Source: Magnetospirillum sp. XM-1 (GTDB lineage Bacteria > Pseudomonadota > Alphaproteobacteria > Rhodospirillales > Magnetospirillaceae). Taken from it: a DNA stretch of 64,000 nucleotides. Below the pieces are notes generated by a model. The model was not told the DNA's origin. It searched no databases and saw only the letters and a list, made by a program, of their open reading frames with translations. The first letter of the stretch is position 1; the number at the start of each line of letters is the position of its first letter. The DNA lies in NCBI RefSeq assembly GCF_001511835.1, contig NZ_LN997848.1, forward strand, positions 3,624,001 to 3,688,000, read 5' to 3'. This document shows, piece by piece, positions 8,921 to 21,110 of the stretch. The position numbers and the translations under genes are program-made.

Positions 8921-10894
8921 ATGGTCGGCATGAAAATCAAGGGGCGTCTCGTCTTCAGCTTCGTCGGCTTGCTGGCGATCGTGATCCTCGGCGTCCTGCC
9001 GCTGATGCTGCAGCAGGTGTCGTCCACCATCACCCAGGCCGAGAAGCGGGAATTGGCGGGACTGCGGCAGGCCTTCGACTCCGCCATCGCCGCCCAGGTC
9101 GAGGGGGCGACGGGCATGGCGCTGCTGGTCGCCGGCATTCCGGATGTCCAGCAGGCCTTCGCCACCGGCGACCGCGAACGGCTTTCGAAGCTCTTTCTGC
9201 CGGGCTTCACGCCATTGAAGAATCGCATGGGCGTCGACCAGTTCCAGTTTCATCTTCCCCCTGCGACGTCATTCCTTCGCCTGCACATGCCGGGAAAATT
9301 CGGCGACGACCTTTCGCGCATCCGACAGACGGTGGTCGAGGCGAATACCTCTCGCCAGGCGGTCGCCGGGCTTGAGGCGGGGGTGTCGGGACTGGGCGCC
9401 CGGGGGGTGGTTCCGCTGTTCAACGGGCCGAGCCATCTGGGAACGGTCGAATTCGGCATGGCCCTGGGACGCAAGTTCGTCGAGGATTTCAAATCACGCT
9501 ACGGCGCCGATGCCACCGTCCTGATCCGCGATGCCGCCTCGGGCGGCATGAAGCCCCTGGCGGCCACCACCGACCGCCCGTTCCTGTCGGATTCCGACTG
9601 GGCCCAGGCCATGGCGGGACAAACGATCATCCGGGAAGGAGACATCGATGGCCGCCCCGTCGCCGCCCTGGCGTCGCCTCTCCTGGACTATTCCGGCAAA
9701 CCGGCGGCGGTGGTGGAACTGGTGCTGGGCACCGAGGACTACATGGCCGAATTGCGCAGTGCCAGGAACAAGGCGTTCGGGGGCGCGGCCCTGATTCTGC
9801 TGATCGGTCTGTCGGCCGCCTGGCTGCTGGCCCGCAACATCGCCGAGCCGCTGGTGCGCATCTCCAAGGTCACCCGTGAACTGGCCGAAGGCCGGCTGGA
9901 AATCGACATTCCCTCGACCGAACGCAAGGACGAGGTGGGGGCCATGGCCCGCGCCGTCGAGGTGTTCAAGCGCAACGCCATCGACAAGGAGAGGATGGAA
10001 CGCGAGGCGCAATCGGCACGCCAGCGCCAGGAGGAGGATCGGGCCTCGCGCAACATGGCGGCGTCCGAGCATGCGCAGGAGGTAAAAGCCAAGGTCGATT
10101 CCGTCGATGCCGCCACGATCGGCATCCGCATGACCGCCCAGAAGATGTCCGAACGCTCGGAACGCAGCGGCAGCCTGTCCATGGAAATGGGCGAGGCCGC
10201 CAGGATTACCAGCGAACACGCGGGCATCGTCTCGGAGGCGGCGAGACAGCTGTCGCTGGCGGTCGACGAGATCGCCCAGCAGATCAGCAGCGCCGGGGAC
10301 GTTACCCGGGAGGCCGTGGCCGGCGTATCAGGCACCGCCGAGAAGATGGACGAGCTTTCCGACGTCGTGCGCTCCATCGGCGACATCGTCCACCTCATCA
10401 ACGACATCGCGTCGCAGACCAACCTCCTGGCCTTGAACGCCACCATCGAGGCGGCCCGGGCCGGCGAGGCGGGAAAGGGCTTCGCGGTGGTGGCGGGCGA
10501 GGTCAAGAACCTGGCCAACCAGACGGCGCGCGCCACCGAGGACATCGGCGGCAAGGTTGCCGAGATCCAGGCCTCCACCCGGTCCATGTCGGCAAGCATC
10601 CAGGAGGTGGTTTCGGTGATCGGCACCCTGGACGGCATCTCCTCGGCCATCGCGGGGGCGATCCAGCAGCAGGACGCGTCCACCCGCGAAATCGCCAGCA
10701 ATGTGGACGAGGTCGCCCATCAGGCCAACAAGGTGGCCCTGTCGGTCAGCCAGATGGCCCGGGCCTCGGCCCAGACATGCGCCGGAACGATTCGCGTGAT
10801 CTGGAGCGCCAAGGACCTGACCCAGATCGTTGATGGGCTGACCGGCGAGACGGAGAAATTCATCCTTCGCCTCAACGACGAGGCGCAGGCGTAG
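8921..10894 (+). CDS. methyl-accepting chemotaxis protein with periplasmic Cache-type sensor
   Basis: A 657-residue transducer. The first membrane helix is about residues 9-30, the periplasmic sensing region about 31-282 resembles a Cache_3-type domain (it includes [20 protein letters not shown]), the second helix is about 283-303, and HAMP is about 304-355. The cytoplasmic signalling hairpin carries the conserved [20 protein letters not shown] tip. The start at 8921 follows GGAGGGGG; an ATG nine bases later is possible. The ligand cannot be told from sequence. It stands alone between two tRNA genes. Confidence 0.92.
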   Translation: MVGMKIKGRLVFSFVGLLAIVILGVLPLMLQQVSSTITQAEKRELAGLRQAFDSAIAAQVEGATGMALLVAGIPDVQQAFATGDRERLSKLFLPGFTPLKNRMGVDQFQFHLPPATSFLRLHMPGKFGDDLSRIRQTVVEANTSRQAVAGLEAGVSGLGARGVVPLFNGPSHLGTVEFGMALGRKFVEDFKSRYGADATVLIRDAASGGMKPLAATTDRPFLSDSDWAQAMAGQTIIREGDIDGRPVAALASPLLDYSGKPAAVVELVLGTEDYMAELRSARNKAFGGAALILLIGLSAAWLLARNIAEPLVRISKVTRELAEGRLEIDIPSTERKDEVGAMARAVEVFKRNAIDKERMEREAQSARQRQEEDRASRNMAASEHAQEVKAKVDSVDAATIGIRMTAQKMSERSERSGSLSMEMGEAARITSEHAGIVSEAARQLSLAVDEIAQQISSAGDVTREAVAGVSGTAEKMDELSDVVRSIGDIVHLINDIASQTNLLALNATIEAARAGEAGKGFAVVAGEVKNLANQTARATEDIGGKVAEIQASTRSMSASIQEVVSVIGTLDGISSAIAGAIQQQDASTREIASNVDEVAHQANKVALSVSQMARASAQTCAGTIRVIWSAKDLTQIVDGLTGETEKFILRLNDEAQA

Positions 10895-10972
10895 AAACAG
10901 GCGTTGACGCCGGCCGAAGCGGCGGCGGCAGGCGATGCCTGCGGCCGCTCAAAGAGCCACGTATTGAAGGCT

Positions 10973-11048
10973 TGGTGGGCGGTGACGGGATCGAACCGCC
11001 GACCCTCTCGGTGTAAACGAGATGCTCTGCCAGCTGAGCTAACCGCCC
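10973..11048 (-). tRNA. tRNA-Val (anticodon TAC)
   Basis: Reverse-strand cloverleaf of 76 bases. Acceptor arms GGGCGGT / ACCGCCC, D-arm TAGCTCAGCTGGCAGAGC, anticodon arm CTCGTTTACACCGAG with TAC, T-arm GGTTCGATCCC, and an encoded CCA end. Confidence 0.97.
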
Positions 11049-11057
11049 CACAGGCAG

Positions 11058-11086
11058 GTTCTAGGACGCTCTCGGGTTTTGGGCAA
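11058..11086 (-). promoter_or_regulatory. sigma-70-type promoter of tRNA-Val
   Basis: On the minus strand, TTGCCC and TAGAAC are separated by 17 bases. The -10 element ends about 10 bases before the tRNA 5' end, so transcription would start at or very near the mature end. Confidence 0.55.
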
Positions 11087-11090
11087 GCCC

Positions 11091-11125
11091 CCAAAACCAA
11101 ACCGGCCGCCCCTTCGGGCGGCCGG
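11091..11125 (-). terminator. terminator of the HU gene
   Basis: 10-bp perfect stem CCGGCCGCCC / GGGCGGCCGG with a 4-base loop, 26 bases after the hup stop. On the minus strand it is followed by the T-rich TTTGGTTTTGG. Confidence 0.7.
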
Positions 11126-11151
11126 CGCAATGTACTTTTGAAGGGGCAGCC

Positions 11152-11424
11152 TTACTGGATGCCGTCCTTCAGGCCCTTGCCAGCCTTGAACTTCGGCTGC
11201 TTGGAGGCCGGAATCTTGATCTTTTCGCCGGTGCGGGGATTGCGGCCCTCGGACGCCGCGCGCGACGCGACGGCGAAAGTGCCGAAACCGACCAGACGAA
11301 CCTCATCGCCGCCCTTCAGCGCGGAGGTGATGGCTTCGAAAACACCGTCCACGGCCTTAGCCGCATCGGCCTTGGACAGACCAGCGGCGCCAGCCACGGC
11401 CGTCACGAGATCGTTCTTGTTCAC
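11152..11424 (-). CDS. hupB: DNA-binding protein HU
   Basis: A 90-residue nucleoid protein of the HU/IHF family. It begins MNKNDLVTAVA from a GTG codon. The helical dimer core is residues 1-45 (FGTFAVASRAASEGRNP at the arm base), and the beta-arm carries RNPRTGEKIKIPASK, the HU signature. It bends and compacts DNA without sequence specificity. It lies directly downstream of lon, as in many proteobacteria. An inverted repeat in its upstream region may contribute to regulation. Confidence 0.96.
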   Translation of the reverse strand: MNKNDLVTAVAGAAGLSKADAAKAVDGVFEAITSALKGGDEVRLVGFGTFAVASRAASEGRNPRTGEKIKIPASKQPKFKAGKGLKDGIQ

Positions 11425-11476
11425 CTGAGGACCCCCTTCGTTATACCGACATTGATAGCCGGCAATACCGCCTATC

Positions 11477-11502
11477 GAATTAGACAGCCGTCAGTCTAAT
11501 TC
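11477..11502. promoter_or_regulatory. inverted repeat upstream of hupB
   Basis: Perfect 9-bp arms GAATTAGAC / GTCTAATTC around an 8-base spacer, about 55 bases before the hup start codon, flanked by CTATCG/CGGATAG motifs. Could be an operator or part of the promoter; the binding protein is unknown. Confidence 0.4.
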
Positions 11503-11590
11503 AGCCTATCGGATAGCGTCAATGCGCAATCGCCGAGAAATGGCGGATTTGCTGGCATCCACGCCCCTGGCGCCCTCGACTCACATATGC

Positions 11591-11625
11591 AAAACCGGCG
11601 ATTCCCGAGGGAATACGCCGGTTTT
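11591..11625 (-). terminator. terminator of lon
   Basis: Nested hairpin: outer arms AAAACCGGCG / CGCCGGTTTT around inner ATTCCC / GGGAAT. It sits 26 bases after the lon stop and supplies a run of T on the minus strand. Confidence 0.8.
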
Positions 11626-11650
11626 AACTAGGGAAATGCCCTTATTGCGC

Positions 11651-14062
<2,412 letters not shown>

Positions 14063-14132
14063 GCTGCCTCATTCACGCCGGCGGGCCACCCAACTGGGCC
14101 GGCCCGTCTTTGTACTGTCACGTTACAGGCTC

Positions 14133-14162
14133 TAGCTGGGGCGGACTCCCCCCGTCGTCAAG
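14133..14162 (-). promoter_or_regulatory. sigma-32 (RpoH) type promoter of lon
   Basis: Minus strand CTTGAC, 15 bases, then CCCCAGCTA, close to the heat-shock consensus CTTGAA-N13-15-CCCCATNT. It ends 70 bases before the lon start codon. An rpoH gene is present at 31983. Confidence 0.7.
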
Positions 14163-14257
14163 CCATGTCCGACGATTCTAGTGTCTTGTCGGGGGTGTCC
14201 GCAATGCAGATTTTGGCCTTAGGCCGATGCGGAACACTAGGAATTGTGTGAAAAGCG

Positions 14258-14297
14258 ACGGGCGGGCCCCCTGATCAGGGGAACCCGCCCGTTTTTT
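14258..14297 (-). terminator. terminator between clpX and lon
   Basis: Hairpin GACGGGCGGG-CCCCTGATCAGGGG-CCCGCCCGT with an inner CCCCTGATCAGGGG palindrome, 18 bases past the clpX stop. T-rich sequence flanks it on both sides, so it could stop transcription in either direction. Confidence 0.65.
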
Positions 14298-14314
14298 CAC
14301 GCTTCGAACCGAAT

Positions 14315-15580
<1,266 letters not shown>

Positions 15581-15685
15581 CGAAACTCCATTGGATCAAA
15601 ACGGCCGCATCGCACCCGCGAAATCATGTTAGACACAGCCCGCCACGCCAGACAACGACAATTCTGCCTGAACCGCATAAGCAAA

Positions 15686-15722
15686 CGGCCGGGCGGGTTC
15701 CGTTCAGGAACCGGCCCGGCCG
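15686..15722 (-). terminator. hairpin after clpP
   Basis: Imperfect stem CGGCCGGGCGGGTTCC / GGAACCGGCCCGGCCG with a GTTCA loop, about 20 bases past the clpP stop. Followed on the minus strand by TTTGCTTA, so likely a terminator or attenuator between clpP and clpX. Confidence 0.6.
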
Positions 15723-15740
15723 CTGTCGCGTGAACGGACG

Positions 15741-16382
15741 TCAGGAAGCGCTGTCGCCCTCGGCGGCGGGACGCTTGTTCACCACCTCGTCGATCAGGCC
15801 GAATTCCTTGGCCTCCTCGGCGGTCATGAACTTGTCGCGTTCCATCACCTTCTCGATGACGTCCAGCGGCTGGCCGGTGTGCTGAACATAGATGTTGTTC
15901 AGCCGGGCGCGCAGCGCAAGGATCTCGCGGGCCTGGATCTCGATATCGGTGGCCTGGCCCTGGGCGCCGCCCGACGGCTGGTGAACCATGATGCGGGCGT
16001 TGGGCAGGGAGAAACGCTTGCCCTTCTCGCCGGCGGTCATCAGCAGCGAGCCCATGGAGGCCGCCTGGCCGATGCACACGGTGGAGACGTGCGGACGGAT
16101 GTACTGCATGGTGTCGTACATGGCCAGGCCCGACGTCACCACGCCGCCCGGCGAGTTGATGTAGAAGGCGATGTCCTTGTTGGGATTCTCGGATTCCAGG
16201 AACAACAGCTGGGCGCAGATCAGGCTGGCGACCTCGTCGTACACCTGTCCGGTCAGGAAGATGATCCGCTCCTTCAGCAGGCGCGAATAGATGTCGTAGG
16301 ACCGCTCGCCCCGGTTGGTCTGCTCGACCACCATGGGAACCAGGGTGTTCATGTACAGGTCGATCGGGTCTCTTTCGCGCAT
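15741..16382 (-). CDS. clpP: ATP-dependent Clp protease proteolytic subunit ClpP
   Basis: A 213-residue serine protease forming the 14-mer chamber used by ClpX. The catalytic triad is visible as Ser109 (GQAASMGS), His134 (MVHQPSGG) and Asp183 (ERDKFM). The oligomerisation handle and the INSPGG segment are intact. Lies between tig and clpX on the same strand, the classic tig-clpP-clpX-lon order. Confidence 0.98.
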   Translation of the reverse strand: MRERDPIDLYMNTLVPMVVEQTNRGERSYDIYSRLLKERIIFLTGQVYDEVASLICAQLLFLESENPNKDIAFYINSPGGVVTSGLAMYDTMQYIRPHVSTVCIGQAASMGSLLMTAGEKGKRFSLPNARIMVHQPSGGAQGQATDIEIQAREILALRARLNNIYVQHTGQPLDVIEKVMERDKFMTAEEAKEFGLIDEVVNKRPAAEGDSAS

Positions 16383-16438
16383 GTTCCGTCCTTCATGGAT
16401 TTGGCAACGGCGGGGGCGGACGCCGAGGAAATTGGCCG

Positions 16439-16469
16439 CCCGCGATATTCATATGGTGAATATCGCGGG
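16439..16469 (-). terminator. perfect hairpin between tig and clpP
   Basis: 13-bp perfect stem CCCGCGATATTCA / TGAATATCGCGGG with a 5-base loop, 21 bases beyond the tig stop. It lacks a clear T-run, so it may be a processing or stability element rather than a complete terminator. Confidence 0.6.
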
Positions 16470-16490
16470 CATTGCACGTCGGGTCGAGAC

Positions 16491-17876
16491 CTATTCGGCC
16501 GCCTTCTTCTTGGCGGCGGCCTTCTTCTTCGGCTTGGCCGGGGCGTCGCCCTCGGCGGAAGCCTCGTCGGGGTCCTTGCGCAGGTCGTCCACCGACACTT
16601 CCTTGTCGGTGATCTTGGCCAGCTCCAGGATGAAATCGACCACCTTCTCCTCGTAGAGGGGAGCGCGCAGCGATTCCAGGGCTTCGGTGTTCTTCTGGTA
16701 GTACTGCAGCACCAGATGCTCCTGGCCGGGGTAGCGGCGGGCTTCCATCATGATGCCGCGGTTCAGGTCTTCCTGGGTCACGTTGATCTCGTTGACCCGG
16801 CCGACCTCGGCCAGCAGCAGGCCCAGGCGCACGCGGCGCTCGGCCAGGGTGCGGTACTCGGCCTTCAGCTCGTCCTCGGACTTGGCGGCGTCGGCGGGGT
16901 CCTGGCGGCCGGCTTCCTTATCGGACTCGACCTGCTTCCAGATGGCCTCGAACTCGGCGTCCAGCATGCCCGGGGGCACCTGGAAGTCGTGACCCGCCGA
17001 CAGCGCGTCCAGCAGGGCGCGCTTCAGCTTCATGCGCGACACGCCGTCCAGCTCGCGGGCGATTTCCTCGCGGATGGCGGTCTTGAGCGCGTCGAGGCTT
17101 TCCAGGCCGACCGACTTGGCCAGCTCGTCGTCCACGGCGGCGGCCTTGGGGGCGCGCACTTCCTTGACCTTGACCTCGAACAAAGCGGGCTTGCCGGCCA
17201 GGGATTCGTTGCCGTAACCCTCGGGGAAGGTCACGTTGACCTCGACGTCCGACTCGGCCTTCTTGCCGACCAGCTGGTCCTCGAAGCCCGGAATGAAGGT
17301 GTTGGAGCCCAGCTTCAGCGAGTAGCCCTCGGCGGTGCCGCCGGGGAACGCTACGCCGTCAACCTTGCCCACGAAGTCGATGACGACCACGTCGCCCGAC
17401 TTGGACGCGCGCTTGACCGCCTCGGAGGTCTCGTTGCGCTCGGCGATCTTGGCCAGGGCGTCGTCCACCTCGGCGTCCGGCACCACGGCCTTGTCGCGCA
17501 CCAGGTTGATGGTGCCGAAATCCATGGTCTTGATCTCGGGCAGCACTTCCACCGCCACGGTGAACTCCAGGTCCGAGCCTTCCTCGTACTTGGTGATCTC
17601 GATCTTGGGCTGCATGGCCGGACGCAGGTTGCCGTCAGTGATGGCCTTGCCGGCGCCGTCGTTGACGGCGTTCTCCAGAATCTCGCCCATCACCGCGCCG
17701 CCGTACTTCTTGCGCACGATGGTCATGGGCACCTTGCCGGGGCGGAAGCCCGGCATGGCCACGTTGCGGGCGATCTCCGCCAGCTTGTCCTGCATCCGGG
17801 TTTCCAGTTGCTGGGCGGGAACGACGACCTTGAATTCGCGCTTCAGGCCTTCGGCATTGATCTCGGTTACCTGCAT
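16491..17876 (-). CDS. tig: trigger factor
   Basis: A 461-residue ribosome-associated chaperone and peptidyl-prolyl isomerase. The N-terminal ribosome-binding domain carries the GFRPGKVP signature near residue 44. A central FKBP-type domain (GDVVVIDFVGKVDGVAFPGG) starts near 155, and the long helical C-terminal arms follow. The tail is Lys/Ala-rich (KPKKKAAAKKKAAE). It heads the clp block; tRNA-Leu lies just upstream. Confidence 0.97.
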   Translation of the reverse strand: MQVTEINAEGLKREFKVVVPAQQLETRMQDKLAEIARNVAMPGFRPGKVPMTIVRKKYGGAVMGEILENAVNDGAGKAITDGNLRPAMQPKIEITKYEEGSDLEFTVAVEVLPEIKTMDFGTINLVRDKAVVPDAEVDDALAKIAERNETSEAVKRASKSGDVVVIDFVGKVDGVAFPGGTAEGYSLKLGSNTFIPGFEDQLVGKKAESDVEVNVTFPEGYGNESLAGKPALFEVKVKEVRAPKAAAVDDELAKSVGLESLDALKTAIREEIARELDGVSRMKLKRALLDALSAGHDFQVPPGMLDAEFEAIWKQVESDKEAGRQDPADAAKSEDELKAEYRTLAERRVRLGLLLAEVGRVNEINVTQEDLNRGIMMEARRYPGQEHLVLQYYQKNTEALESLRAPLYEEKVVDFILELAKITDKEVSVDDLRKDPDEASAEGDAPAKPKKKAAAKKKAAE

Positions 17877-17957
17877 CAGTCTATCGCCAATCGAATCGAG
17901 TGAGTTGAAATCGCTGCTCCCGCCAGACGGCCTGCTTTAAGCGGCGGCGGCGGCGGT

Positions 17958-18045
17958 GGCTGGTGCGGGCGAAGGGACTTGAACCCCCATGGCTTGCGCC
18001 GCTGGAACCTAAATCCAGTGTGTCTACCAATTCCACCACGCCCGC
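17958..18045 (-). tRNA. tRNA-Leu (anticodon TAG)
   Basis: An 88-base class II tRNA on the minus strand. Acceptor GCGGGCG / CGCCCGC, anticodon arm CTGGATTTAGGTTCCAG with TAG, a long variable arm GCGGCGCAAGCC, T-arm GGTTCAAGTCC, encoded CCA. The A/T-rich TATAGA about 75 bases upstream is a weak -10 candidate. Confidence 0.96.
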
Positions 18046-18293
18046 ACGGCCAAACACGCCGGCTGCCTTCGCGCGCGCAAATGCGCGCCCTGGGGCCGCC
18101 CCGTCGGGAGGGTCCTGTCTATAGCATGTTCGTTTCCAGGGAAACAGGGAAAAGCCGCAAGCTCCTTTCCACCGGGCTTCGGGCAAGAAAAAAGTCGAGT
18201 CGCCCGATCCGCCTCTGGCCGGAATCGATTTGAAAGCCTTCCCCCCCTGCCTCATACTCGCTGTCTACGTATTATTGGGGATCAGGTGGCAAA

Positions 18294-19625
18294 ATGAACC
18301 TCGACCGCACTTCAAGCATCGCCTTTCTGCAGATCGACGAAGAGACCAAGCGCGCATTGCGGGAATTCCGCGATATCTTGGCGCGACATATCGACGGGGT
18401 TCTCGATACCTTCTACCGCCATGTCAGCAACAATCCGGCGACCGCCAAGATGTTCGCCAACCCCGAGCGCATGGCCCACGCCCGCTCCATGCAGAAGAAG
18501 CATTGGATGGAAAGCGTGTTCCTCGGCCAGTTCGACGACCGCTACTTCGCCCAGGTCACCGAGATCGGCAAGGTCCACCAGCGCATCGGCCTGGAGCCCA
18601 AGTGGTACACCGCCGGTTATTGCTTCGTGCTGAACATGGTCACCGGCATTGCGGTGGATTATTACCGCAAGGACCCCCGGCGCCTCACCCAGGTGCTGAA
18701 CGCCATCAACAAGGCCGCGTTCCTGGACATGGACCTGGCCACCTCGGTCTATATCGAGACCAACACCGCCGCCATCATCGCCCGCGAGCTGGGCGCCAAG
18801 GCCGACGTCTTCGAGCGCGAGGTCAAGGGATTGGTGGCCTCGGTGGCCTCGTCGGCGGGCCAGATGGAATCCACCGCCAAGACCATGACGTCGACCGCCG
18901 AGGAAACCTCGCGCCAGTCCACCACCGTGGCGGCGGCGGCGGAAGAAGCCACCGTCAACATCCAGACCGTGGCGGCGGCGGCCGAGGAACTGTCCTCCTC
19001 CATCACCGAGATCAGCCGCCAGGTGTCCCAGTCGGCCCAGATCGCCGCCAACGCCATGGTGGAGGCCGACCGCACCAACCAGATGGTGCAAAGCCTGGCC
19101 GAGGCGGCCAGCAAGATCGGCCAGGTGGTGAAGCTGATCAACGACATCGCCAGCCAGACCAACCTCTTGGCCTTGAACGCCACCATCGAGGCGGCGCGGG
19201 CCGGCGACGCCGGCAAGGGCTTCGCCGTCGTCGCCAACGAGGTGAAGAGCCTGGCCAACCAGACCGGCAAGGCCACCGAGGAGATCGCCGCCCAGATTTC
19301 CGCCGTGCAATCGGCCACCCGCGACGCGGTCACCGCCATCGGCGGCATCGCCAGCACCATCGGCCAGATCAACCAGATCTCGGGCTCCATCGCCGCCGCG
19401 GTGGAGGAACAGGGCGCCGCCACCGGCGAAATCGCCCGCAACGTCCAGCAGGCGGCCCAGGGCACCTCGGAAGTGACCGAGACCATCACCCGGGTCAACG
19501 CCGCCGCCGCCGAAACCGGCGACGCCGCCCGCCAGGTGCTGGATGCCGCCTCGACCCTGTCGCGCGATTCCGCCCAGCTGGAAACCCAGGTGGACCGCTT
19601 CGTCGCCCAGATCCGCGCCGGCTGA
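18294..19625 (+). CDS. globin-coupled (protoglobin) chemotaxis transducer, HemAT-like
   Basis: A 443-residue soluble transducer with no membrane helix. Residues about 10-165 form a haem-binding protoglobin domain; the likely proximal histidine is in [13 protein letters not shown]. Residues about 190-443 are the methyl-accepting signalling hairpin with the [20 protein letters not shown] tip. Globin-coupled sensors of this layout bind O2 and mediate aerotaxis, which is the likely role here. The palindromic repeat copy B lies directly after its stop. Confidence 0.93.
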   Translation: MNLDRTSSIAFLQIDEETKRALREFRDILARHIDGVLDTFYRHVSNNPATAKMFANPERMAHARSMQKKHWMESVFLGQFDDRYFAQVTEIGKVHQRIGLEPKWYTAGYCFVLNMVTGIAVDYYRKDPRRLTQVLNAINKAAFLDMDLATSVYIETNTAAIIARELGAKADVFEREVKGLVASVASSAGQMESTAKTMTSTAEETSRQSTTVAAAAEEATVNIQTVAAAAEELSSSITEISRQVSQSAQIAANAMVEADRTNQMVQSLAEAASKIGQVVKLINDIASQTNLLALNATIEAARAGDAGKGFAVVANEVKSLANQTGKATEEIAAQISAVQSATRDAVTAIGGIASTIGQINQISGSIAAAVEEQGAATGEIARNVQQAAQGTSEVTETITRVNAAAAETGDAARQVLDAASTLSRDSAQLETQVDRFVAQIRAG

Positions 19626-19634
19626 GTCGGGAAT

Positions 19635-19690
19635 GCGGGCGGGACGCCCGCGCTCCACGATCATTGGGAGCGCGGGCGTCCCGCCCGCCC
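19635..19690. repeat. dispersed palindromic (REP-like) element, copy B
   Basis: Arms GCGGGCGGGACGCCCGCGCT and AGCGCGGGCGTCCCGCCCGC around an ACGATCATTGG-type loop, between the converging ends of the globin-coupled transducer and the malonyl-CoA decarboxylase gene. Same family as the copies at 7067, 37133 and 61180. Confidence 0.85.
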
Positions 19691-19691
19691 C

Positions 19692-21110
19692 CTAGCCCTT
19701 AATCAACGCCTTGACCCGTCCCGACACCGCCACCTTGCCACTGGCCGAATAGGCTTCGTGGTTGGAATCGATGTCGCCCAGGTCATAGAGGTAGTTGACC
19801 ATCAGCCCCGCCGACTGCGCCAATCCGTTGGCCGACATGTCGGCCATCCAGTTGATCCGCTCGACACGCGCCCCGTTGGACAGGTGGAAATGGGCCACCG
19901 GGTCCAGCGCCGCCATGCCGTCGGGGCGCTTCTCGCGAGCCAGGTAGCGGGCGGCGAGCCGGGTCAGCGGCCCCTCCAGCGCCTCGGCCAGCAGGGGCTC
20001 GGCCGTCCAGTCGGGTTCGGCCAGCAGCGCCTTGAGGCTGCCCTTGGCGCCCATGCCGCCGGTGGCACGGGTCAGCGCCTTATGCTCGGCGGGCGTCAGC
20101 AGACCCGGCTCGCCCGTGGTCAGGCGGCCGTCCAGCCAGCGGCGGAAGCCGGGGATGGGCGACAGGGTGGCGAAGGTCCTGATCTGCTTGAACTCCCGCG
20201 ACAGGTCGTCCACCACCCGCTTGATCAGGAAATTGCCGAAGCTGATTCCCGCCAGACCACGCTGGGCGTTGTTGATGGAATAGAAGATGGCGGTGTCGGC
20301 CTTGTCCACGTCGCCCAGCGGCGCGGTGGGGTCCAGCAGGTCCTGGACGTTGCCGGCCATGTCCTGGACCAGGGCCACCTCGACGAAGATCAGCGGCTCA
20401 TCGGGCATGCGCGGATGGAAGAAGGCGTAGAGGCGGCGGTCGGAATCCAGGCGGTTCTTCAGGTCGGTCCAGCCCTGGATGGCATGCACCGCCTCGTACT
20501 GCATGATCTTTTCCAAGACGGCCGCCGCAGAGCGCCAGGTGACGCGCTCCAGCACCAGGAAGCCCACGTCGAACCACGAGGTCAGCAACCCCTTCAGGTC
20601 GCCCTCCAGCGGCGCCAGATGGGGATGCTCGCGCATCAGCCCCATCAGTTCGGCCCGCATGTCCACCAGGAACTTGACGCCCTCGGGAAGCGCGTTGAAC
20701 TGGGTCAGCAATTTGAGGCGCGGCGGCTCCAGCGCCTGGCGCAGCGCCATCTCGGCCCGGGCGCGCGCCGCGTCGTCCGCCGCCCCGGCCATGGCCGCCG
20801 CCGCCGCGTCCACCGCATCCCGGTCCGGCCCGAAATCCGTGGCCAGCAGGGACAGGAAGCGCACCCGTCCCTCGGCCGCCAGGGACAGATAGGCCCGCCC
20901 CAGGGCCGCCGCCCGGGCGCGGGCGGAAACCTCGCCGCCCCGCGATTCGAGGCAGGCCGCCATCTGGGCGCGCAGCCGGACCAGATCGCCCTCGGGCAAC
21001 AGGGGAGAGAGCGGCGGCACCTTGCCCGCCCCGTCCGAGCCGGCGATGTCGCGCCACACGCCCTTCAGGCGGGCCAGCAGAGTGACAGCGGCAGTCTGAA
21101 CCTCGTTCAT
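19692..21110 (-). CDS. malonyl-CoA decarboxylase
   Basis: A 472-residue enzyme that decarboxylates malonyl-CoA to acetyl-CoA, giving malonate use or removal of excess malonyl-CoA. The N-terminal helical domain covers about residues 80-170. The C-terminal GNAT-like catalytic domain contains IQGWTDLKNRLDSDRR, FFHPRMPDEPL, FYSINNAQRGLAGISFGNFL and LSPIPGFRRWL, all conserved in the family. Its ATG overlaps the stop of the NAD(P)HX repair gene (ATGA), so the two are translationally coupled. No malonyl-CoA synthetase is adjacent. Confidence 0.92.
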   Translation of the reverse strand: MNEVQTAAVTLLARLKGVWRDIAGSDGAGKVPPLSPLLPEGDLVRLRAQMAACLESRGGEVSARARAAALGRAYLSLAAEGRVRFLSLLATDFGPDRDAVDAAAAAMAGAADDAARARAEMALRQALEPPRLKLLTQFNALPEGVKFLVDMRAELMGLMREHPHLAPLEGDLKGLLTSWFDVGFLVLERVTWRSAAAVLEKIMQYEAVHAIQGWTDLKNRLDSDRRLYAFFHPRMPDEPLIFVEVALVQDMAGNVQDLLDPTAPLGDVDKADTAIFYSINNAQRGLAGISFGNFLIKRVVDDLSREFKQIRTFATLSPIPGFRRWLDGRLTTGEPGLLTPAEHKALTRATGGMGAKGSLKALLAEPDWTAEPLLAEALEGPLTRLAARYLAREKRPDGMAALDPVAHFHLSNGARVERINWMADMSANGLAQSAGLMVNYLYDLGDIDSNHEAYSASGKVAVSGRVKALIKG

